Source: Sebastes aleutianus
Lineage: Eukaryota > Chordata > Actinopteri > Perciformes > Sebastidae
DNA: 64,000 nucleotides
Assembly (NCBI GenBank): GCA_916700875.1
Contig: CAKAKS010000038.1
Span: 17,510,326 to 17,574,325, forward strand
Direction: 5' to 3'
The notes under the pieces are model-generated. The model made no database searches and had not been told where the DNA came from. It saw nothing but the letters and a program-made list of their open reading frames with translations. This document shows, in pieces, positions 38,028 through 47,700 of the stretch (positions are counted from its first letter, which is position 1; every line of letters starts with the position of its first letter). The translations under genes were made by a program, and so were the position numbers.

Positions 38028-39014
38028 TATCTCTCTCTCTCTCTCTCTAAGTATATTTATAATAATTTATAATTCAAGCCTTCAAAGTAACTAAAGCTAT
38101 CAAATAAATGTAATAAAAAGTAAAAAAAAAAAGTACAATATTTGCCTCCAAAATACAGTGGAGTAGAAGTATAAAGTAGCCTAAAATAGAAAAACCCAAG
38201 TAAATTACAAGTATCTCAAAATTGTACTTAAGTACTGTACTTGAGTAAATGCACTTCATTACATTCCACCACTGTCGACATCCAGTAACCCCCAACAGTA
38301 TCTCTGTAATGTTTCCACAGTATTTCGTTCAAACCAAAGTGAGACAGACACTCTTGTGAATCATTAACACATCTAACTTGTCCAATCAATTATCCTGCCA
38401 AGTTCTATCACACATACCCGTCTGACTGGATCTGACACACACACAGACACACACAAACATGCACACACTTTCACTCGAAGCCCCAAAGCGTCGTCACCTA
38501 CATCTCCAACCTTGTGCTCTATATTTTATCTATTGTTTTGCTTAATAATTGCAGCCGCCCCCAAAATTCTTTCAAGAAAGCATAATGTCTTTGCACCACT
38601 AAATCTTCAAGGTCAACATTCCTTTGACTTGAAGGCAGCAATGCACAATAAAATATAGCTGTGTGGCTTCACTTATCTGCATAATTGTGCCATCTATTGT
38701 TAAGGATGTTGTTGGAAAGCTGCCATGCAGTCATGTTCAGAATAATGATGTGTCTCCACCTTGACAGGTGGAGGCTAATTACAGATTAGCCGTCTTTAAA
38801 TGTGACCTGATACATGAAGCGCCACCCCTTAACCCATTTCTGAATATGAGGAAATAAACTGGGTCAAATCAGCACAAATCCTAATTTAATATGCAATAAA
38901 TACACCTTCTTGTTGTACATATAATTAACAAAGAAGCCAAACAGACACCTGTGTGATTCACCGTCCTGTTTGATACTTCAGAGACTGTCTTGATCATACA
39001 ATGGGGCCTTGTTT

Positions 39015-39069
39015 TAATCAGATTATCAGATTAGGGTTGTGTATGCAGATTGCTTTATAACCCAGATTA
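39015..39069 (+). promoter_or_regulatory. Cluster of CRX/OTX-type homeobox sites at gngt1 promoter
   Basis: TAATC or its complement GATTA occurs four times (39015, 39021, 39029 and 39065), around a TATA-like box at 39055-39062. CRX and OTX factors bind TAATC cores in photoreceptor promoters, and gngt1 is rod-specific. The motifs are seen directly; their use is inferred. Confidence 0.55.
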
Positions 39070-39084
39070 AGGGAGAGGAGAGGG

Positions 39085-39133
39085 ATTCTTCAACAGGATT
39101 TCAAGAGTGAAGGACTGCTCCCTGTAAGCATCC
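39085..39133 (+). other. gngt1: Predicted non-coding exon 1 of gngt1
   Basis: A TATA-like TTTATAAC at 39055-39062 is followed about 25-30 bp later by purine-rich sequence with no ATG. It ends at a strong donor CC|GTAAGTA (39134); a second GTAAGC lies at 39124. The next acceptor is the one before the gngt1 ATG. The exact start is inferred. Confidence 0.55.
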
Positions 39134-39247
39134 GTAAGTACATTTCTATTCTATCAATTAAGTTTTGTTGAGTTTGAATCCTTCGAGATCATTTATCTGT
39201 TATATGGCGGTGAAGATTTCGCAAAAAAATGTTTCCTCTTTTGACAG

Positions 39248-39346
39248 AGAATGCCGGTCATAAATATGGATGACCTGACGGACAAGGACAAGGCTAACAT
39301 GGAAGTAACCCAACTTAAAACTGAAATAAAACTTGAGAGGTGGTTG
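39248..39346 (+). CDS. gngt1: gngt1 first coding exon
   Basis: The acceptor TTTTGACAG precedes AGA-ATG, and the donor is TTG|GTGAGT. The coding part (39251-39346) gives residues 1-32, the N-terminal coiled-coil helix that pairs with G beta. Confidence 0.92.
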
Positions 39347-39669
39347 GTGAGTTTTTTTTTTTTTGCACTGAGCTGATGAATATCTTTATTGTTAAGTATT
39401 GTTTAAATTAAGTTTTCAGACTTTTATCCTTGTCATAATTTGTCAGTTATACACAGTAAATTCTACCAGGAACAACATTTAAAACTGAAATACAGTACTT
39501 GTCTGGATAAGAGTGTCTGAACACCTCTGTGTGATCACTTTAGACATCTAAATGCTGTGAGGAAATCAAGGAATACATTCAGGCTGGAGAGGACGAGGAC
39601 ATCCTCGTCAAAGGCATTGCAGAGGATAAGAACCCCTTCAAGGAGAAAGGTGGCTGTGTCGTCTGCTAG
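39251..39669 (+). CDS. gngt1: Rod transducin gamma subunit, complete coding region
   Basis: Two coding exons, 39251-39346 (32 codons) and 39544-39669 (41 codons plus TAG), join in phase 0 to give 73 residues. The protein opens MPVINMDDLTDKDK, has the helix LKTEIKLERW, the SKCCEEIKEY stretch, the DKNPFKE motif common to G gamma subunits, and ends in the CaaX box CVVC. A Cys at the last position predicts farnesylation. Human GNGT1 has 74 residues and the same layout. It forms the transducin beta-gamma dimer that returns G alpha-t to rhodopsin in rod outer segments. The start codon follows a CAG acceptor by 3 nt, so a non-coding exon 1 is expected upstream. The divergent position beside tfpi2 is conserved with human. 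Confidence 0.96.
39544..39669 (+). CDS. gngt1: gngt1 last coding exon
   Basis: The acceptor TCACTTTAG precedes ACATCTAAATGC. The exon encodes residues 33-73 and the stop, including the CaaX box at Cys70. Confidence 0.93.
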   Translation, partial: TSKCCEEIKEYIQAGEDEDILVKGIAEDKNPFKEKGGCVVC

Positions 39670-39769
39670 ACTGGACCCGGGGAGCTTTTCATAGCTCAGA
39701 TTAGCACCCAAGGACATTCTCCCTCCCCTCATAAAATGGATTTGCAGACTGAGAAGAGCAGAGGGGCAT

Positions 39770-39775
39770 AATAAA
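39770..39775 (+). terminator. gngt1: gngt1 polyadenylation signal
   Basis: AATAAA lies 101 nt after the gngt1 stop. A second AATAAA is at 39874-39879, so two 3' ends are possible. Confidence 0.6.
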
Positions 39776-40139
39776 GAACGGAAATGATAAAACTTCACGA
39801 GTTCCCATGTAAACGATTCCCCATCTTCAGGCCAGATTTGTAGCCTTATAATTTCATTCTTTAAAAAAGATGCAATAAATAAGAGTTGTATTTTGCAAGG
39901 GTTGTGTAATGCTTCTCTCTCATGTGGTGTAAATAGTCTGAGCAAATGGGCCCATGTGTTGTTTCAGTTTCATACACAGAAGCAACTGTCATTAAATGTG
40001 CTTGTTTATAACTCAGCCTGTCTCCATCATTCACTGTGGGAGGGTTTCAGACAGAAACAGATACAATTTCATAACTCAGTTTGCATATATTTAGAGTTTA
40101 CCCAACTTTTAAATGGGTAAACACATGCAAATCTAGTGG

Positions 40140-40750
40140 TATGATTCTTTAAGATGGTTGTTTTCAATCGTTTTTCCTTGTGACCAGGGTCGGCTTAAGG
40201 CAAAGGCCATATAGGCAGTCACCTAGGGATTCTGGGGGGCAATGGTCCCCTTCTACAATAAATAAATAAATAAATACCGGTGGTAACCAATGAACAAATA
40301 AATAAAGAAATAAAGAAATACACTTTTCCCCACTTAAACTCTCGTCGTAGTGAAACTGACTAAACACTTTTGAGCCAACAATATCAGGGGCCAGTTGTTT
40401 ATTTATGTTATGATAAATACAGTTATTTATTAAAATAAAAATCATGTCTGTTTGTGACCCTATGTCACACAATGTGTTATGTGTCAGGACTTCCACCAAA
40501 GAGGAATTTTCCTTTTCATTTAACAGTGATTCATTCAGTGATTATTAAATTATTTTTAGAAGTCTGAAGAGGCAAAAACTAGCCGGTATTTCACAATAAA
40601 ATAGCAAAGATGAGAGAAAAGAACACAATGTACAATTTTTTTGTAGAGGAAGGTAATGTTTTTTTTCATTCTCTCCTATTTTGCAACTTATGACCCATTT
40701 AAATGTCCTGACCCCTATGTTGGGAACCACCTCATTAGTAGATGTCATAC
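40140..40750. mobile_element. Repeat fragments downstream of gngt1
   Basis: GGGTCGGCTTAAGGCAAAGG with CAGTCACCTAGGG and, further on, TGACCCCTATGTTGGGAACC recall common fish repeats. Ends are not defined and no coding sequence is visible. Confidence 0.3.
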
Positions 40751-40918
40751 GGTAAGTGGTGAAAGTCCTTTTTTCTATTTGTTTAATGGTATTTCCCCAA
40801 AATGACAGAAGTCAAACACTACTAACATTTACATTTCCCACTGGGGTTAATGTTTTATCCTGGCAGAAACCCAAAGTGCAAGTCAAGCTCAAGTTCAAGT
40901 TCAAGTTGTGTCCTCCAA

Positions 40919-42134
40919 ATACTAAAAACACTACTTCTTGTTTACAAATCACTAAAGGGGGTAGGTCCAAATTACCTCTCAGATATGCTTCAGCAGTACA
41001 CACCTACTAGACCTCTAAGGTCACTGGGAAAAAATCTATTAGTAGTGCCCAGAACAAAACATGGTGAGGCTGCTTTTAGCTGCTACGCTGCTCAACTGTG
41101 GAACAAACTTCCAGATGAGATCAAAGATGCACCAACAGTGGCCACTTTCAAATCTAGACTCAAGACCAAACTGTTCTCAGACGCTTTTTTTTAATTGATC
41201 AAATGCTGCACTTTACTGTCTTTTGATGGTTTTTATAATCCTTTTAATTTGTTCTTCTTCTTTTTTTTCTTTTAAAGGGACTGTTTGTAACTTCTTACAC
41301 GTATAAATCTACCGGGTCGGTTTCCCATGTGCGCTCGCATATGCATGCTCGCGTGTGGCTACGCTGTTAAGACTCAGACTCCAACACAAACTACACGGAA
41401 GCACCAAAACCTCTTGGTTGTATCTAGTGAAGCCCGTCTGTTAAACAGTGTTGGCCGCGGTCAGAGGACGCAAGGGAGACCGTAGCTTTGGTCTCCAGGG
41501 CCGGAGTCTCTGATGTACTCTGCTCCTCTGCTCTGCTGCCTCCCTGCATCCTGCTCGCTCCACCTCACGTGCATGCGCACACACTACACACTGCAGAAGA
41601 GTTAGTTTAGCTCTGAGAATATCTAGTGAATGTACAGTGGACGTTTGTGCAGAAATAAATGCTGCAGCTCCTCCAGACCAACAGAGGTTTTCCATGTCTT
41701 GTGAAGTGAAGGGGCTCCGCAGCGAGAAACATTATCGTCTCCGGAAAAGCCAACACTAGGATCAGCATTGATTCATGGAGAGACCTTCGTCTGGACAGCT
41801 AACATTACTGCCAAGCAGGTGAAATATAGAGTGATATTGTGGTTTTAGCTGACGTGTGTCGCCTCACTGTGTTGAGCGATGCTCATTCATGTCTATGTAG
41901 AGCGAGCACAAGTGCGAGCCTGACTTTCGTTGACTTAACGGCCACAGGTGTCACTGTTAACAAGCATTTCTGATTCTTACAAACAGTCCCTTTAACTTAT
42001 ACTTTTATATTCTTTTATTCATTTTTCTCTTATGCACTTTGTGCTCTTTTATCTTGCTTTTATATCTGTAAAGCACTTTGAATTGCCCTTGTGTATAAAA
42101 TGTGCTGTATAAATAAACTTGCCTTACCTTGCCA
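40919..42134 (+). mobile_element. 5'-truncated LINE with a MITE inserted in its 3' UTR
   Basis: 40919-41194 encodes the last 91 codons of a LINE ORF2 (LLLVYKSLKGVGPNYLSDML and LWNKLPDEIKDAPTVATFKS), ending in TAA. This C-terminal end is typical of L2/CR1-group elements. The 3' UTR is split by a family A MITE (41272-41995), then resumes and ends TGTGCTGTATAAATAAACTTGCC with a short CTTGCC repeat. The element stops 64 bp before the next gene's ATG. Confidence 0.85.
41272..41995 (+). mobile_element. TTAA-flanked MITE, family A copy 3, full length
   Basis: TTAA flanks both ends. Inverted ends AGGGACTGTTTGTAA are perfect for 15 bp. It is 724 bp. It lies inside the LINE 3' UTR, so it is younger than the LINE copy. 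Confidence 0.88.
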
Positions 42135-42161
42135 GAGTGGGTTACAGTTACAGGCACACAC

Positions 42162-42173
42162 TGCGCATGCGCA
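42162..42173. promoter_or_regulatory. NRF-1-type palindrome upstream of acyl-CoA dehydrogenase
   Basis: TGCGCATGCGCA is a perfect palindrome matching the NRF-1 consensus YGCGCAYGCGCR. It lies 25 bp before the ATG. NRF-1 drives many nuclear genes for mitochondrial proteins, which suits this gene. Binding is inferred. Confidence 0.6.
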
Positions 42174-42198
42174 CAGAGAGAGCTGATTGTCAACAAAC

Positions 42199-42399
42199 AT
42201 GGCGCTGGTTGGAGGAGCTCTCCGCTTCAACCTGCTATCAAACAGCCGCAATATCTACAAGTTCACCTCATGTGTCGGTGTCCGGTCGGCGTCTGACAAT
42301 GTGTCAGCTAAACCCGTAACGTCCAGTGCCTCAGAGACACCGGGAAGCCATTTAATCTACACAGAAGAGCACTTTGCATTGAAGGAGTCCCTCAGAAAG
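42199..42399 (+). CDS. Acyl-CoA dehydrogenase exon 1 (targeting peptide)
   Basis: The exon holds 67 codons in phase 0 and ends AAAG|GTAACC. Residues 1 to about 45 look like a mitochondrial presequence. The end (YTEEHFALKESLRK) begins the dehydrogenase N-domain. A TTG four codons upstream is also in frame, but ATG at 42199 gives the normal start. Confidence 0.9.
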
Positions 42400-44713
42400 G
42401 TAACCTATGCTGACTTCCCACATCTGGCGTTACCATGAGAACAAGGCTGTGACGCGTTGTGTAGCAGGTACAACAGCTGGATGTTTTAATGTCCATGTGT
42501 GTTGCAGCAGTGTTATTCTGCTTAATGTGAGTGTAAGAAGCAGCTGAAGGGCAGTATAATGAAAAAGTGGGTGAAAGGTCACTATGTGCTAACTTGTTAG
42601 TTGTGTAACTCCTCTCAACTGGACTGTGTTCATGTTTGTAGAAGCTAGAAACAAACCAACAAAAGTAGTAGAAATTGTATTGAGATTACACAGAAAGCTG
42701 TGTTAATGTATATATCTACATCAGGGAATGAAATTAACACCTGCCACCTGCCAAATAACAGGGTAAATGTTGGCTGTGGCAGGTACAAATTTCAGGTCAC
42801 CTGCCACCATGGCAGATAAGTTTTCCTTATATTAAATATTATTTTTCAAAAGCAATTCCTGAATAAAAATAATAAGTGATTAAGGTTACATGATCCATAT
42901 TTCTACTCTCTGTTACCGCTGACTCAGTGTTTACTAGGGGTGGAAGAAAATATAAAAAATATGGAGTATTGCAATATTATGTTTTGTGATACTGTATCTA
43001 TTCTCAAAAAACGTGTATTAATTTCTAATTAAACGTTTACAAGCAAACATGAACTCAGTCAATACTTTATTTTATTTGCAAAGAGAAATGCAAATGCAGA
43101 TCGGACTATTCTGATTGCATAAAAAGTCAGATTTTATGCATATGGCGGTGTGTTTTTTTATACTATGACCGTTTTTCTAAAATTAGATTTAAAAAAATTA
43201 ATATATCGCTTTGCTTACAGTACCGCAATGTATCGCAGTATATTGAATTGTAAACCCTGTATCATGATACGTATCGTATCGCCAGATCATTGCTAATACA
43301 CAGCCCTAGTGTTTACGATTCTAAAGCGTTCTACATAGATTTCAGGAGTGGCAGACAAAGAAATTGTGTGGCTAGTAGAAATGTTCGGTGACCTGCCACG
43401 GTGGCATGTGAGGAAAAAACTCAATTTCAGACCCTGATCTACATCCTTAAATAACTCTCCTTCAGTCTACATGTTTTGTTTCGGCTGCCCAAAGTTATTT
43501 ATTATGGGAAGTTGGTGAATAAGGATAACAAGAGGCAGAGCGCCAGGTACACTGAGTCTACACTGGTTGATATTACCAAACACAGCAGCCTCTGGCTTGT
43601 GTGTTTTTACGACCTTTACTACACTCCCACATCACAGTTGATTAATGTCAGCTCTTGTCTGCTCTTGCACAGATATTATCTATGGATACATTTGTCAATT
43701 CAGATTTCTATCCTCCGGTATTACACGCCAGGAGGTCTGGATGCACACAGTATGTGAATATGAAATGAATATTCAGAAGCAGGGTTGAATTGTGTTTGAA
43801 ATTCTACACACTATTGACTCAATCCTGACATAATGTGAACATAATGAAAGAAATGGAGTGAGGTGTCCCTTGACATATCATTGCTGCAACACATATTGCA
43901 GCTATTTTTAGATAATGAAATTGCTGTTAGCTCGGGTTGCATGTGTCTCAGAGACTGATGTTAGCTAGAGCAAGGGTTCGCTAAGTTATTGGGGCCAGGG
44001 ACCCGTTACAGGGGAGGAAATATTCCAAGGACCCCTATTAATCGTAACACCGATTAAGCATATGCTACCATTTGTACTCTTGGATGCCATTGAAACTATT
44101 TGTATTCTATAAAGGTTGCCAGACTGTCGCCAGACTGCAATTTAGATTCAACAATTAACCTGTGGGAGGAAAACCCACACTAACACAGAGAGAACGTGCA
44201 AACTCCACTCAGAAGGGCTCCAAGCCGGGTGTGAACTTGGGACCCTCTTGCTGTGAGGCGACAGTGCTAACCACTGCACCACTGTGCTGCCCACTCTTTA
44301 AGGATACAGCACAATTTTATAATTATAGCAAATTATTTCGCGGATCCCCTGACAGAGTGCCACAGACCTGCACTCTTACATTTAAAGTCAGCTTCATATT
44401 AAAACTATTTTTCCTTTGTAAGACAGGTCAGTGCACATTACTCATGTGTGGAAAAGTTTCTGATAACAGAAGGTCTGCTAATTGGTGACTAAATGTAAGA
44501 ACAAGATAAACATTGATAGTGGCTAGACAACTGAGGGGGCCGTGGTATTCAGAGGAAATCAAACCAGTGGGGCTAACCAATGTAGTTTAGCCAAAGCAGA
44601 TATAATGTTTGTTTTTCAAACAAATATTCGGCACTGAATCATATGTTACATCTCACTTATCTAGAAGCCATAGATCTTGCATATTTGAGATCGAGTGTTC
44701 TTCTTCTGGCCTT

Positions 44714-44762
<49 letters not shown>

Positions 44763-47700
44763 CCTTAAAAAAATGTCATTAGGAAAACAGATTGTGTGGG
44801 GAAAGTACAGGAGTACACAATGTGATGATATAAGTCAATTTTCCCAGGAAATTGCTTGATAAAACCCTGAATAAGATTAATTACAGTATATGCACATCAC
44901 ATAGGTACAAAGCTATCAGAACAGCATCAGTAAAGAAAAAGGTAATGCCTTCACACTACTCCATGCCACAGTATTTTTATTGACTGATCCTGCTTCAGGA
45001 TACATTCTGGTTTAGAGACAATCAAAAATGGGAATGGTTGTTTAATCTGAATGTGTTCAAATAAGTTTGCTATTTTGTCTCAAAAGCCTAGAAGAGAAGG
45101 CAAGATGGACTATTTATTTAGTATTTACTCTAATTTCTCTAGTATTTATGTATATAGTAAATGTTTTGTTAGTGATTTGTGAATTGGGTTAGGCAGTCAA
45201 CTATAGAGTGATGCAGGGATGACGTATTTTTGTAGGCCAACCAGGAAGTTAGCATCGCCCTGGGTTCCCTCGACAAAGAGCCAATGGGATTTTTCCATTG
45301 GGTTTTGGATTATTACAGAAAATAAGCTCTGTGGCAAACAAACGTTTATGATACTTATGCGTTTTGTTCAGCAAGATAAACTCCACATATGAATACCACT
45401 TTTATGATTTTTGAAGCGTGAATGCAATCGCCAGAAGTAAAAAGCCAGCAGTAGGCTATAACCTAACTACACCACGGTCGCAAGAACGCGACTATAAACC
45501 ACGAGGCTGTAAAGCCGTCGAGTCGGCGTGATGACGTTTAGTAGTCTCATTTAGCCACTGCCTTTTATAAGACACATAAAGGCTTCAAAATTGTGAGTGG
45601 GATATTTACTGACATATTTTATGTCATAGATCAAAACATTAACATCTCTTCAGGCATCTAACTAAAAGCCCATTCAAAAAACCCATTGACTTCCAGACAA
45701 GGGAACCAGAGGTGCTAAAATGCTAACTCATTTCCGGGTTTTGGGACCCTCTGTAGCACTCTATTAGCTGTTTGCCTGAGCAATGGTTTTAAAGTTTTAC
45801 TCATCTTTCAGAATTTTTTTTTCTTTTTCCCAGCTTCTTCCACTTAAACTCAGTCCGCCTCGCATTTTTCTGCTACAGCTAATGACTTCTGACGTGTAGA
45901 GCTTTTATTTTTGAAACGCTAAATATCAGCAGCTGCAAGTTACTGTATGGCTGTAAAAAATCAAAGCAAGCATTAGTAACCAGCATGATTCATTTAGGAT
46001 ACATATTACTAGACAGGCATTGGAAACAGAGCCTGCAAAAAATAAAAACAAATGGCTAATTTAAGACAGGGAGCAAAGATGTTGCGGGAAGTTTGTTGTG
46101 TGAGTAAACCTACAAAAGGATGCAGGGGGGCTGAAAATAAACTAGCACTGGGAATAATGGGAAGGATGAAAATGTGAAAAGGAAATACAGAACAATATGT
46201 TGGCAGTGCAGGAAAGGGAACTTGAGGCAGCAAGGTTTATTAAAGGATCCCACCGTAGGATAATGTGTGTTTATGAATGGTATACAAATGGGGTTATAGG
46301 AAATCCTTTAGTGACTGTCCAAGGTCAGACGTTCATAGTGCCAATGTTTCCACAACCAATCTTCTGTTGGCGGGTGGGAAGGGCGTAGGGTCACTTTTGT
46401 CAATATAGCTGTGTGTGTGTGTGTCTGTGTGTGTGTAGTGTGGTGCTCATTTAGAGATGACACAAACGACTTCCCATACTAAGAAATTAGTCAGGCTTCC
46501 AGTCTCCCACATGTACAAACCACCAAACCATCCAAGGCTGCTGTGTGTGTGTATGGAAGGTCAACTACCGGCATTAATGAGGACAAGGAGCCAGAATAGA
46601 TTTCCTCAATACTTCTAGGAAGAGGCTCCTAATGTGCAGCCTCCCATGGTTTCAGACTGGGATTTCCCACCTCCCACTCTAAAAAAACATTGCTGTAGCC
46701 AGAACAGCACTGCTGGCCAGTGGCTGTAATTCTTTACTTTCTTTTATGTTATGTGCTACCAGTAACAAATTACCTTTTTATATGTCCATCCTGCAAAATT
46801 GGCAGGTGTTCATTAAAACAACTAAATAAAGGCTTTTAATTAGGGCTGTCAAAATGTAAAATTTCTTTAACGCATTAACGCAACTTGCAATTTTTAGGTT
46901 GTAGCGTACTCAGTTTTAAAGATAGTGGTATCATATGAAACTAGAAAAACTTAAGGAATCCATTAGTACCAACCATGTCATACTCTGCAAAAACTGCAAA
47001 AACTGGCATTTTCAAAGGGGTCCCTTGACCTCTGACCTTAATATGGATGAAAATGGGTTCTATGGTATACCCACGAGTCTCCCCTTTACAGACATGCCCA
47101 CTTTATGATAATCACATGCAGTTTGGGGCAAGTCATAGTCAAGTCAGCGCACTGACACATTGACAGCTGTTGTTGCATTTTAAAGGGACTTTTTGTAAGA
47201 ATCAGAAATTGCTCGTTAACAACGACACCTGTGGCCGTTAAGTCAACGAAAGTCAGCGTCCTGTTGCTCACGCTCGCGCTTGTGCTCGCTCTACATAGAC
47301 ATGAACGAGCATTGCTCAAAACAGTGAGGTGAAACACGTCAGCTAAAAGCACAATATCACTCTATATTTCACCTGCTTGGCAGTAATGTTAGCTGACCAG
47401 ACGAAGGTCTCGCAAGAAATCAGTGCTTCCGTGTCGTTTGTGTTGGAGTCTTGTCTGAACAGGGTAGCCACACGTGAGAGCGCATGGGACACCGACCCGC
47501 AATGATTTATACGTGTAAGAAGTTATAAACAGTCCCTTTAAAGGGATGGTACAGTATAGCAAAGTCTCTGATGGCTTGACAAATTTCTAGCGTCTCATAG
47601 TAGGCGATACGTCATCATATTTCCCCAAAAATTGACAAAATGTCTTGATAATATCAGATCTTGAGTAACCTTGTGAGTCCCAGTATATTGAATATAGTAT

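Larger units (their letters stand above)
37054..38274. mobile_element. hAT-like element with a second element nested, between tfpi2 and gngt1
   Basis: It starts CAGCGGTTGGAAAAG and ends ACATTCCACCACTG. The flanks TCGAGATC (37046-37053) and TCGACATC (38275-38282) agree at 7 of 8. Arms carry the TTACTTAAGTAAAA strings of the copy at 9488. The centre is taken by another element ending at 38027. Confidence 0.75.

Noticed and set aside
39535..39945. 136-codon minus-strand ORF
   Set aside because: It is antisense to gngt1 exon 3 and its 3' UTR, and the protein shows no domain.
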